Below, one piece after another: positions 22,901 to 32,929 of a stretch of DNA of 64,000 nt. Under the pieces are notes generated by a model, which made no database searches, had not been told where the DNA came from, and worked only from the letters and a program-made list of their open reading frames with translations. The DNA is from Diphasiastrum complanatum. Taxonomy: Eukaryota; Streptophyta; Lycopodiopsida; Lycopodiales; Lycopodiaceae. A program made the position numbers and the translations under genes. Location of the stretch: the NCBI GenBank assembly GCA_029204225.1, contig CM055100.1:26736649-26800648 (forward strand). The letters run 5' to 3'. Positions within the stretch are counted from its first letter, which is position 1, and each line of letters starts with the position of its first letter.

Positions 22901-25900
22901 ATGAGTTGTTTCTACTCTACGACTAGTACTTTGACAGTTTGAATGTGCATTTTGCAGAGCTGTATTACTGTTTTATTTGCACCTGAATTAGATGTAGGAG
23001 AATGTATTGCTTGGGCAGTTGATTCCATTGGATTGAGAGAAATGCCTGCCTACACGATTGAAGAAGCTGACGATCAAGACTGGATACAGAAAGTGCAGGT
23101 CACTTGAATCGTAGTATTAGTTGTTTCTATGTGGATCCAGACAACTCAAATATCTCACTATGTTATATGCAAATCAGAGCTCTTTCTGTTGCTTCCCAAC
23201 ACAAAATCTTACATTCTTTTCATACTTCCAATAAATCTCGCATAATGCGCTTTTCCTTATAAATATACCATGATAATCTCTGGATGCAGGATGTATTTCG
23301 GCCAGTAGAAGTGGCTAGTGGTCTGTGGATTGTTCCTAGATGGTGCGTCCCCCCTGTATGTCAGCCATATCTTCCATTGATTTTTGGACAAGTATTGTCT
23401 GCTCTTATAGTATCTTCAGCAAAATTAGCTCAGGATATTGAAGTCTTTGGCATGTGAACTATTTGCTTTTTTATGGTTGCTTTTCAACAGGATCCTGCTG
23501 CTATCAATGTTATGCTGGACCCTGGTCTTGCGTTTGGCACTGGGGATCACCCCACAACTAGACTTTGTCTCCGTTGGCTTCATCAAAATATAAAAGGTGG
23601 AGAACACATCCTTGACTATGGAACTGGTTCAGGAATCCTGTCTATTACCGCTCTGAAGGTAAGGCATCTGAAATTCTTTCAATCTCTTTAGAAGGTGATA
23701 TTTTACTTTTGGAAAACCTTGCATGATAATTTTCAACTAAGATCTTTGCATTTTGAACAGATTTTTTGTATAAATAGTCACTCTAAATTGGAGTAAAATA
23801 CATAAAATGATTTCTGTGGCCGCTCAATTTTGATTTCCACTCCCTGTGCACAGGCTCTCTCTTTGGAAGTCAATACTATTGTCTGATATTAAAACATTAC
23901 TATTGTCTGATATTGAAACATTACAAAGGTTGTTCGAGCAGATACTACCGAAAGAAAAAGAATCGTTTCATTAGTTCATGCTATTGAAAGGAATCATCTT
24001 TGATCTGGATTCTGAAGTGCCTGGAATGTCACTTGTCCTTGGAATAGACCGATTGCATGTATGTGACTTCTAAAAAGTCGACCTAGAAAGTAGTTTGGCG
24101 AGATCACCTCTCAAAAGTTGCTCTGCAAAGTTGCCAACAACCTCAAAGAATGAAGAATGGTTGATGGTTAGACTTCCAACATCTCACACATTGAAGCCAG
24201 AAATTGAGTGTTCAAGCACCTTAAAAGATGAAAGATTTCTTGAGAGAGAAGTTTGAAGGACTCTAGAAAGAGCCTCTAGAATGCAATACTATCAGATAAA
24301 AGAAATGCAGTTGGGGACTTGGTACAAGGGTCTATTGAATTGGACATTCCAATGTTGAGAAAACATTATGTTTCTAGGGTATGCACAATATCACATAAGA
24401 TACGATCGGAGATGGGAAGATTTAGGCAGCTTAAATTGGATTTTCAGCGATTGGATCTGAAAGAGACATTAGAAAGTGTATATAGACAAGAAATCAGGGC
24501 AAAATGCCTTAGGTCTGAGAATCAGGTCATGATAGATTATAAGTCATGTGTGATGTTCGAGTGACTCAAGAGTGTTGAACTTTTGACCCAAGCTATGGCG
24601 GATCTTGAGAGAAGAGACATGCAGGACAAGATTTGTCTTTTGTGCTGAAGGAGCCTTGAAGTGCTACGTATTGTGGATTTGACGTGGGCATCAAGTTGGG
24701 TGTTGTGGAGGTAAGCCCTAATTGCAATCTTGAGTATTCCACATAGGATGAGAAGTCGAGACAGTGTGATAGAATATTCTATGTCGAAATAGAATCTTCT
24801 AACCAGAAAGCTCCAAAGTTCATGTTTGTCGCAAATTTGTGTTCTTTGATTGTGACGAAACCCCATGTATTTCTATAGGTCAGGAACTATTTAAGATTTC
24901 TGCTCAAAATTGCAGATCATGAAGTAAAGAGGCTTTCCTGTTCAAGGTCGTGACCAAATATGCACATTGCAACCTGCTTTGATTCCTTGTTCAAGATGGA
25001 GAATACTATCAAATTTATTTTGAACTCCTCAAAATTTTCCAAAATTTCAAAATTCCCCGCCCCTTTTCCACATTTTTTTGAAGAATTTTGAAAATAATTT
25101 AGAGTATTTTTTGAGGTCAACTCAAATCTCCTGGTAAGTATGCATTATTAGGATCTTTATGTTTGCCTAGAGGACAAGTAGTACTTGAATTGTTATTTTC
25201 CCCTTTATTTACATCCAAGAGAATTGGCTTGTGAAGTTTTTCATATAGGGAACCAATAATAGCTTCTCTGTGGCCAGCAAACACAGCTTTCCACAAGCAA
25301 GCTTATCAAGACCATGTGTGAAGAGTGCTGCTTTTTATGGTAACATTCATTGCAAGCATAATATGAAAAGCTAAGTAGTTGAAGTTCTTGTGCAAGACCC
25401 ACAATGCATATGATTTTTTGTTCTCTCATTGTAATTGCAGATTGGTGCAAGGAAAGCAGCAGGAGTGGACATAGATCCTATGGCTATCTCATCAGCACAA
25501 GCCAATGCACTTATAAACAATCTGGATTCTTGTAAGCTGCAAGTCTTCCTGGCTGCGAGCAACGAAGACAACCCCCCACCGTTTGAACGTTTCAAATTCG
25601 ATATTGTTGTGGCCAACATCCTTATGTTGCCTCTCCTGCAGCTTGTGGAACGGATTACTAATTATGCTAAGCCAGGAGGACGAGTCGCTGTATCAGGAAT
25701 TGTCACTGATCAAGTAAAGTTAGTGTTTAGGGTTCAGGGTTTAGTACGTTCAATATTGTTATATGGATAATTTGCTGCTGGTTGTACTTTTGCTCAACTT
25801 GAATTTTCTATCAAATGCAGGTAGACAAAGTTGTGGCTTCATATTCTGTTCACCTGGAAAATGTTCACGTGTGGGAGGATGATGGCTGGGCTTGTGTGAG

Positions 25901-25919
25901 TGGCACCAGAAAAGTTTAA
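10922..25919 (+). CDS. PrmA: PrmA-type ribosomal protein L11 lysine methyltransferase, 8 exons
   Basis: Exons: 10922-11350, 16658-16744, 22590-22646, 22958-23098, 23290-23355, 23491-23658, 25441-25713 and 25821-25919. All introns are GT/AG and all junctions are phase 0, giving 439 residues. Exon 1 encodes a Ser/Thr/Ala-rich, acid-poor N-terminus of organelle-targeting type. The catalytic part is a SAM-dependent class I methyltransferase: [11 protein letters not shown] (about residues 273-283), motif [11 protein letters not shown] (301-310), VDIDP (325-329), VVANIL (372-377), and a C-terminal [11 protein letters not shown]. These are PrmA/ETFB-methyltransferase family hallmarks. In bacteria PrmA methylates L11, and the plant relative is thought to act on organellar L11. 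Introns 1 and 2 are 5307 and 5845 bases and full of transposons, yet the coding sequence shows no break. Exon 3 (19 codons) is the least certain; it has good splice signals and the right phase. Confidence 0.93.
12120..12870 (+). repeat. Degenerate GGAACA-rich array in PrmA intron 1
   Basis: From about 12150 to 12870 short blocks such as TTAGGAACATGAA, AATAGGAAC and GAACAAGAAC recur dozens of times with irregular spacing. The left end includes a small palindrome, GGAACGGTAGCATACCGTTCC (12161-12181). Similar GGGAAC/GTTCCC blocks occur at 16195-16290 and 18237-18567. The array sits just beyond the 3' side of the minus-strand hAT copy, so it may be an expanded transposon subterminal repeat. Confidence 0.7.
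13200..16010 (-). pseudogene. hAT-superfamily transposase inside PrmA intron 1
   Basis: On the minus strand the blocks are: 15967-15725, the DUF659/RNase-H-like core ([16 protein letters not shown], then [19 protein letters not shown]); 15680-15421; about 15325-15060; 15015-14870 ([22 protein letters not shown]); about 14870-14700, the hAT dimerisation region ([12 protein letters not shown] in a shifted frame); and, beyond a MITE, 14093-13707 and 13583-13266, an acidic then Arg/Gly-rich tail. The order and introns match the plus-strand copy at 9030-10371. The first coding part upstream of the VTDNASN block is not recognisable and a stop closes that block at 15725, so the gene looks inactive. 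A hAT transposase cuts and pastes its element; here it is carried inside a host intron. Confidence 0.75.
14094..14698. mobile_element. MITE inserted in the hAT transposase gene
   Basis: A 605-base insert interrupts the hAT tail. Its ends form imperfect inverted repeats: the left end reads TGTTTTGAGGGCCGATTCGAA and the right end, reversed, reads TTGTTTCACGAATCG followed by CCGATTCGAA. It is flanked by CCACACG on both sides (14087-14093 and 14699-14705), a 7-base target duplication or slightly longer if a mismatch is allowed. There is no coding capacity. The hAT reading frame continues on either side. The length of the duplication suggests hAT or Mutator mobilisation. An internal CCCTAAACCCTAAA motif (near 14619-14632) is telomere-like. 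Confidence 0.65.
16190..16290. repeat. GGGAACATG/GGGAATGAG block
   Basis: Short GGGAACATG, GTCCCTGGGAACATG and GGGGAATGAGAATG repeats cluster just outside the 5' side of the minus-strand hAT copy. They resemble the array at 12150-12870 and the MITE at 18237-18567, as expected for transposon subterminal motifs, but this is inference. Confidence 0.45.
17427..17840 (+). mobile_element. 5' LTR of a copia-like element in PrmA intron 2
   Basis: This 414-base segment aligns along its whole length with 21941-22501, for example TAGACACGTAATTAAAGC versus TGGACATGTAATTAGAGG at the start and TTGTTGATT..TTAGTTGGATAT near the end. It is followed immediately by TTGGTATTAAAGC (17841-17853), a degraded initiator-tRNA-Met primer-binding site. 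Substantial divergence between the two copies indicates an old insertion. Confidence 0.7.
18237..18567. mobile_element. Short MITE with CAGGGAACG termini
   Basis: The segment starts CAGGGAACGTTCCC and ends CGTTCCCGTTCCCTG, so the termini are inverted repeats of CAGGGAACG. The inner ends are dense in GGGAACG/CGTTCCC motifs (GGGAACATGTTCCC near 18292-18305). CAGGG termini are typical of hAT elements. I could not see a clean 8-base target duplication, so the exact boundary and family are provisional. Confidence 0.5.
18815..19565 (+). repeat. Direct tandem duplication, unit about 380 bases
   Basis: Two copies lie head to tail, about 18815-19170 and about 19195-19565. Shared landmarks include TTTACGGTTTGTCAAATGGTCAT (18821 and 19198), ATCATTCAGGTTCTGATAGT, CTTCATCTCTCTCAC and GTTGGCTGTCCAGTATTCTC, all in the same order and spacing. 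The copies differ at many positions, so the duplication is not recent. Confidence 0.8.
21941..22501 (+). mobile_element. 3' LTR of the intron-2 element
   Basis: This is the partner of 17427-17840, starting TGGACATG just after a GGGGGAGAG purine tract and ending ..TTCTATTCA. It is longer than the 5' copy (561 bases), probably because of an internal insertion around 22080-22250. The PrmA exon 3 acceptor lies only 88 bases downstream. Confidence 0.65.
23659..25440 (+). other. PrmA intron 6
   Basis: This 1782-base intron separates SAM motif I (exon 6) from the VDIDP motif (exon 7). Apart from a short repeated phrase (TATTGTCTGATATT, 23878 and 23902) I see no recognisable element in it. The small frames it contains lack family motifs. 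Confidence 0.6.
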
Positions 25920-27600
25920 TTTATCAGAAATTGGCTGTGGCTGCACTCTTTAGTCTTTAGCAATATGCAGCCTTTATATATGGTGGAAGTAAGTTTGAGC
26001 TCTTACTTCAAGAATCATTGGCTTTTTTGGGAAGAGTTTCTTTTCTTTCGTACTTGTCCAGATCAAGAGAGCTCATATATAGGTTATTGAGCATGCATTA
26101 TAAAATTCTGCGTATCATGGTTTCCAAGGGATATTTCTGAATTCTTCTTAATCCTCAAAGCGATTTGCCAAGTAAATTTAGTGCTTAACTATTTTTGTGT
26201 GATTGATAATTGCAGATATGCGTACATTATACATGAGTTCGGAATAGTTTTGTGCTGTCAAGTACAACCCAAAAAGCACAAATTGATTACCGATAGAAAT
26301 TACTTGATGTTCTTAAAGGATGGAGAATACTGCTTATTTTACATCTTCACGTTTGCCAAAACTGATGTATTGACTGTGAGTGCACCTTTTTCAATTGTCT
26401 TTCTTTGAAGGGAAATGTGAAAGATAAGAGATTCAGGTTTGAGTACAGTTCTCCTAAAAATTTTCATCTAAGGTCTTCTATGTCCCATTCATGGTGCAAA
26501 GAGTTGTGATTTGAACTGTTGCAAATGGCTTCAAATTGATTTGCGATTGGAATCGAATTTAAGAAACTCTTCTTTTCTTGAAAAAGAATTGAATTTTCAT
26601 GTTTTAAAAAAAAGAAAATTGAAACATTGGTTGATTCGGACTTTTGAAAGTCAATGCGTATCGATCAGCAATTATGGTCCCATGTGCAACCCTAAACCCT
26701 AAACCCTAAATCCTAAGTGGAATCCAACTCCAAGACCTCAAGATCAGGAGAGGAGCTATCAATTGAGGCCACATTTTGCAAAATCTGTAGAAGAACTTCA
26801 AGCATGGATATATTTCAACCTATCTATAATGCACATATGCATGCTTGTTACTGACCACTCCTTTGTTTTGAACTTGATTGAACTTAACCCTGAGCTTTGA
26901 AATTCTCACAAGATCATAGGAGCGTGGTTACTAAGTCCTAAACTTAGGCCTCTTGAGTATCATGATGATCCACCTTGCAACTTTCTTCCACTATGGGGAT
27001 GCCACCATGCCTGGTATATATTGATTTAGAGTGTACATCTCAAGGGAAAACTTGATCTCCCAAGATGCAACTCTTACAATAATGTGATTGGTCAAAAACT
27101 GAAGTTTTACCTCATAAGATTAGCCCAACTATCCTTAATGATTGAATCATAATCCTTATTTTATGAGATTATATTTTTTTCACGTAAATTTTCTTATTTT
27201 TGTATGAGGAAGTGGGGATTTTGTTTGATTGGCTTTGCTCTTTTGTGCTAGCCTTCTGGTAGAGTCTGCCCTTCACCTCCGAAGAAGGGATAGAAATTTA
27301 GTACGTCGGTCTTTGTACAAATGTATGAGAGCTACTGTGAACGTATGTTTGTGCATGTGACTTGCACTCTTGGGCACTAACGAAGTGACTAGGAATGATG
27401 TAGCATTTGTTCTATGCTATGCATGCTGAATTCAAGGTGTAAGACTTTGTGGGTGGACGTCATAAGGCTGATAATCGCAGGCCTCTGTTTTTTCAGGTAA
27501 TGTCCTGTTCATATTGTTGATATATATGTATACAGCATGTTTGCATGTTCGGGGATTGTTTTAAAATGCGCACTTTTTATTTTGATTGCAATATGGGATT
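25920..27600. other. PrmA 3' flank, no gene seen
   Basis: This would contain the PrmA 3' untranslated region and intergenic DNA. An interstitial telomere-like run, CCCTAAACCCTAAACCCTAAA (26690-26710, plant repeat TTTAGGG on the other strand), is present. The small frames here have no recognisable motif. Confidence 0.5.
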
Positions 27601-27679
27601 CAAAATGCAAAAGTTTTTCATGGGGAATTTGATGGTGATTTCTCAAAAAAAAAGTTAAGCACTATAGGACTTTGTTTTT

Positions 27680-27990
27680 GCCAGATACTATTAACTGTAT
27701 AGCCGGTGAAATTGCCCAACAGCCAGTGATATTGCCCTAGTTTATTGGTGATATTGCCAGATGCTATGCACATTGTGCAATTGCTAGTGAAACTGGCATC
27801 CATGAGGCTTGACGTATATCACACTATACAATTGTTAGTTAAATTGCTAAAAAGCTTATGAAATGACCAGATTATGGAGACCTCATATCTCTAGAAATTT
27901 TGGAGTCCCCAGAATGCTTATGAAGTTAGTCTTTAGAAAGTCGGAAAGCCAGTGACATTGCCGGAAAGCCAATGAAAAACCAGTGTTCAA
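27680..27990 (+). repeat. Degenerate GCCAGTGATATTGCC repeats
   Basis: Variants of the phrase 'GCCAGTGA(T/A)ATTGCC' recur at about 27700, 27720, 27745, 27780, 27830, 27950 and 27965 with irregular spacers. It looks like a worn minisatellite. I see no coding function. Confidence 0.5.
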
Positions 27991-28224
27991 GAAAGCCGGC
28001 CAAGTATAGGAATGGAACTTGCATTCTTTTTTGTTTTTGTGTTTTGATTGGTTCTTAAACTTGTGTGCAATTTTTATTTTAAACCTAAAAAATTTGGTTT
28101 TAGTGGCAAAATCAGCATGAAAGATGTATTATTAGTTTTTCTAGATTATGCATATAATGTTACACACATAGTAGAATAAAAAAATTATAACAGCATTCCG
28201 AAACATAGATGCAGCGGACCACGT

Positions 28225-28285
28225 TGTAACATATATACATATGTACATGTGCACGTGCGCGCACATACACACACACACACACACA
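28225..28285 (+). repeat. TA/CA/CG alternating microsatellite
   Basis: A run of alternating purine-pyrimidine dinucleotides (ATATACATATGTACATGTGC, then GCGCGCACATAC and (CA)n) occupies this stretch. Such sequence is prone to left-handed DNA and slippage. Confidence 0.75.
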
Positions 28286-28599
28286 TTCAACTATGTTATT
28301 CGCTCCAATGGAGGATTAAGATATCAGGTAAGTGTGCATTTGATTGTATAATCTTTGGCCAAATATGTAGTTATATGATATTGTACAGTCAAAGTGGTCA
28401 ATCCATGGAAAAAATGTCTATTTTGTTCCATTTTTTGCCACTTGACGTTCTATTTAGGGCAAACAACACATTGCGGACACATCTATGCAATGCGTTGTGA
28501 TTCAAAGACTCTTATGACATTCATTAGTAATTTGTGTCGTTGTCGATATAAAGTGCACATTCGACCATTTCGAACAAGTATTGTGTAGTCAATTGTATT

Positions 28600-29430
28600 G
28601 GTCACTATATTATCACAAAAGACCCTTATGGAGTCAATAATGTTGGAGTCATTTTATGGTATAGATTATCTAGAAAATTCAGATGTTGTAGATGCACCAC
28701 ACAAAGCCCACTATGAGCTTATCAATGCTTATTTGTCTTGAATTATATGTTATAATGTGTGCAAATGCAAACTATTGGTATTCTATTAAATGAATCGTTG
28801 CAATCCATAATTGTTTCATAGTCATTACTCTTGTGAAATTTGAATATAACATTGTTTGTTTTTTGAGATTTTAATTCATCTGTTAGTCATGACTTAATTC
28901 ACGAGGCCAACTATACATAAATTTAACCATCAGAGTTGCTTTTATTAACTTGAGTCGGTCCTCTTGGGCAGCTTGGTCATCTACGAGCAATCTAGACCAA
29001 TGGAATGGTTGCTTGTTAGCCATAATATCAAATCTTGTAAAAGTTTATCTTTATTTTTCAATTCCGACTATGTTACGATGTAAACATTCTAGAAAGTTTT
29101 TATTGGGCCATGCCGATGGCAAGGAGTAAATATCAAGTTAAAAGTTTTTTCTTAAAAGTCTCTCACAACAACCATGAAGGAGGTGCTATGGAGTTCGAGG
29201 AACTTCATATGATAAGATTTGATGTCATTCCACTCATATTTTGTGACGACATCTCAACTCAATACCTTGTCTCTACTCCTATCTTCCATGCTAGATCAAA
29301 GCACATTGTGATTGCTCATCACTTTTTGAGGGAGAAGATGCAATGCAAGGAGATCACATTGGTGCATGTGTCTACATCAAATTGCCTTGTTGATATCTTC
29401 ACCAATCTTCTTCAAAGGCTTTCATTTTAA
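28600..29430 (+). mobile_element. Ty1/copia RNase H relic
   Basis: The best preserved part, 29236-29430, encodes CDDISTQYLVSTPIFHARSK, then HHFLREKM and LVDIFTNLLQRLSF, the C-terminal end of copia RNase H. Degraded RNase H sequence extends leftwards to about 28960 and possibly 28600. Frames are broken. Bases 29431-29900 may hold the 3' LTR, but I could not fix its ends. Confidence 0.7.
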
Positions 29431-30659
29431 AGTTTAGATCGTATCTTGGTATAATAAGCAAGTCTATGTTAAAGTTTTAGCTCAAGCTAGAATTAGGTTT
29501 GTTAAAATTGCCACAAGTTCTAGCTTGGCAGTTTTGGTCTTATCTTGTAGAGATGATGTAGTCACTTATATGATACCTTAAGAATGCTAACTATAATTTG
29601 CTATATTGTTTAAGACACAAAATCAGCCTTTACATAATTTCGATTTGTGCTCTTACAAAGGCATGATTTCTAGGTGTCTAGATTCATTGTATTTTGGAGT
29701 CTCAGTGGGACCCACCACATCAATCTTGTAAAATTAGGGCTTATGGTCATTTTTAGGCTATTACTAAGGAGGAGGAAGCCCTAAATGGTGATGAATAAAT
29801 ACCCATTCCATTGTACTCATTTCAATCATTCAAGAAAGGTTGAATTTTGGAGCTTCTAACTAAATTATTTCATGTGGAGACTTCTTGCATGCATTGTAGC
29901 TTGTTTCTATGTTAACATATGGTTTGTTTGGAATATATCAAGATCTTTCAAGTCTAAGAAGGTGTTCCTACCATCAGGACCGTGATCAAGTTGAAATCTA
30001 TGTGCCAAGTGAAGTTCTTGCCAAGACTAGCTTAAAACTAGTTTTTTTGTGTAATTTTTTTATGGTAGTTTGGATTGATAAGCCAAAAAATTTTAAGCAA
30101 CACCATGGAATATTTTCTTCATGTGGCTAAACTCCAATCCTCTCAATAAATTACAAAAATCATCAATTTTATGCTTTCAATGAAAAAAATATTCTACTAT
30201 GCAATTTTTGCAAATAAAATGAGTGTTCCTTTACTTGACAATTGAGATTTGATTGACAAGATTGTCTTGTCAAACCAAGGATCGTACAATCAAGAAAATA
30301 TGTATCTAGTTAAATATGGCTAAAAAGAAACAAAAGGTAAGAAAAAATTGCAAATCACTATAGGAAGCTGAAACAATTGCAAAAGCCAACAACTTTCATA
30401 GGATCGTATCATAGCCTCCTCAAGGAGATAAAAAAAATAAAGGAATAGATACTCAAGGAAGAAAGCTACAAATGTGAGGGACTAAAATTAAGATCAAAAT
30501 TAGTGTCAAACAGATATAAAGGTGTGTGTGACGAGTATCAAACTAGGTATAAAAAAATTGAACCCAACTGCTATTTTGTTACTAGCTTCTTCTTCTTTTT
30601 GTCAATACTTGGGGCAGTCAAATTTGGGCTAGTCTTGGTAATACAAAGGGCAATACCCA

Positions 30660-30690
30660 AACTGGGGGGGGGGGAGGGGGGGGGGGGGAT
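30660..30690 (+). repeat. Poly-G tract
   Basis: The sequence is almost uninterrupted G (GGGGGGGGGGAGGGGGGGG..). It can form G-quadruplexes and is also a common site of sequencing length error. Confidence 0.8.
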
Positions 30691-30844
30691 GTCATGCACT
30701 TGGTATCAACGATGTGCATTATCAAGATGGAAATAATAATAAAAAGATTGAAAAAATATTAGCACAAGAATCCTAATGTAATCAACAATGACTACTAAGT
30801 GATGTATTGACAGATACAACACAATCACGAAACCTAGTTATGAT

Positions 30845-31035
30845 TATTTTTGAAGTGCTGTGAAAAATTGTCAAATTTGGCAAATCTAGCCTAATTAAAC
30901 CATGTAAATATGTATATTAGTGGGTCCCACACGTTTAAGGCTATGATGCCACGTGTGAATCTACACTAGAGTAGGTCAGATCATGTGCATAGGGTTGGTC
31001 GATTTTGTTTGGTGATGATTCCTACATTATAGGAC
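30845..31035 (+). repeat. Diverged copy of the LTR-like repeat at 2528-2702
   Basis: The phrases TTTGGCAAATCTAGCC, GTGGGTCCCACACGT, GATGCCACGTG and 'CCTACATTATAGGAC' recur in the same order as in the 1911-3216 LTR candidate. It is a truncated second member of that family in the same orientation. Confidence 0.6.
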
Positions 31036-31779
31036 AATCACTATGGCGAGGAGACCAAGATTTTGAATATGTGATTCTTCATAATGAGAAGGATGAAACT
31101 GGCATTTGGAAACCAAAAAGATACGTGAAAAACTCATGGATTTTGCTACATCTGGGCCTCAAAAGGCATGTTTCGACCAAAGAAAAAGGGAAAGAATACA
31201 TTCTAATCTTATTGGAAAGCAAAGATCCTTGAGTTTAGGACTTCTCCGGGAGGGCAATCGATCTTAGAAGTGCTAGTTCAACATGTTTATATGGATTCAA
31301 AACTATATCTATAAGATTTAGATATTCATGATCGTCAAAAATGTAACTGTAAGTTGAAAACATTGCTTACATCTTTATGCTTTGATTTATGACTTGAAAA
31401 CTTATAATCATATCATTTATCAGACAAGTATTGCATTCTTACAGATTTATATCCATCAAGAATAATTGAATGGGAGCTAGCACAATCCCTTACATGTATA
31501 TTGAATGTGATTCATTCAGATATTGGAAAATTACAATACAGAGGAAGAACTCCAAAGGAGCTTGCAAATAGTGGTATATTCTTCTATGAGTCCAAGTACA
31601 TTTTGGATATGCATGGAGGTTTTGGAAAGCTTGAAGAGATTCTATTGCCAACTTTTGGAAGTGATGAATGGCTTGCTCCTAACAATAGTGTCAGAATATT
31701 TTAGATGCAAATTACTATTGGATGTCACTAGATCAAGACCTTGAAATGGATGGTCACTATAAGGGAAAGCTCCTAGAAC

Positions 31780-32122
31780 AAAATTTCCAAGAGGACAAGC
31801 CAAAAGAGCGAAGTCCATTATGTCACTAATTCATAGTGACTTATGTGGTCCTATGAGCGTACCGTACCCTCTTTGGGTCAACCTCTATATTTTATCACAT
31901 TTATTGATGACTTCTCCCGATTCACTAGAATGATGTTCATCAAGAACAAGTCTGAAGCATTCAACTGTTTCAGAGAATTCAAACAGTTTGTTGAGACTCA
32001 AACTGGTCAGAGAATCAAGAACCCTACGGTCTGATTCAGGGGGAGAGTACATGTCTGATGAAATGGCAGACTACCTATCTTCATGTGGCGTGCATCATCA
32101 ATTCACAGCCAGCTACACTCCA
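31780..32122 (+). mobile_element. Ty1/copia integrase fragment
   Basis: Across two or three frames this encodes HSDLCGPMSV, YFITFIDDFSRFTRMMFIKN, FKQFVETQTGQRIK and SDSGGEYMSDE, the catalytic core of copia integrase. It is cut at 32122 by the LTR that starts TGTAGTGGG, so the rest of this element has been displaced or lost. Confidence 0.75.
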
Positions 32123-32362
32123 TGTAGTGGGTTTCTTTCCTAGCCTATCCTCAATCCAAGATCCAAGCAATCTAGCATCAAGGAGATGAAGTTAGTCGTC
32201 ACGCGGAGGTTCAATCCCGTGAGAGCGATAACATATCTCAGATTTCAGCATGAATGGAAGATCCACATCTAGTTCTAACATCCATTAACCCTAAGAATTA
32301 ACACTTCATAATTAACACTACATCCATTAACCCTACAATCCACAATGAGATAGAAACTTGCT

Positions 32363-32395
<33 letters not shown>

Positions 32396-32929
32396 AAGAA
32401 TAAGTAATGGCAATCCCAATTAACATTCAAATCCAACAATTAGCAAAATACAACAAAAGCATGAGCGATGGAGGAAAAGGGATAGTGAGCAAGGACATTC
32501 ACAAGTCCATTCCATAAGAGAACCAATCTGCTTGTATTGAAATGAAGATCTGAACATGAGGAGCAACTCGAGTTTGCCTCTATTTATAGTGGAGAGGAGG
32601 ACCTTGGCCTCAAAATCCTATTGGTCCATTTCTACCTTCCTAACTATTCAAAATTAAAAAAGATTGGAAACCCATTCAAAAATTGGAGGGAACCAATTTG
32701 AATTTGAATTTGAACCAATTTTGGTGGGTCCCAACTATATTCACTAACTTGACGTTTAGGCCCTGTGACATTAAAAGTCTTGCAAAAAGGCCTAAAGTCC
32801 TTTTATTGACTTCCTAATTATCAAATAACTATGTGATCATCGGGTTGGACTTACACACGCAGGGTGCCAAATCCCTCTCACTTATTAACTAGGGTTAGGG
32901 TTGCCTTGGGATCCGCAAACCCTTCAACA
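32123..32929 (-). mobile_element. 3' LTR of an unclassified LTR element, copy A
   Basis: Read on the minus strand this begins TGTTGAAGGG and ends CCCACTACA, and it aligns throughout with 36148-36895. A TATA box (CTATAAATAG on the minus strand) sits near 32580-32590. On its high-coordinate side is GGTGGGGAATAT, a polypurine tract, which identifies it as a 3' LTR of a minus-strand element. A CT microsatellite (32363-32388) lies inside. It interrupts a copia integrase. Confidence 0.7.

Noticed and set aside
26181-26408. 75-codon frame after PrmA
   Set aside because: PrmA already ends at 25919 in the family-typical position, and this frame has no motif and no linking splice signals.
31005-31232. 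75-codon charged frame
   Set aside because: It begins inside a repeat shared with 2528-2702 and has no recognisable domain; I could not separate it from chance.
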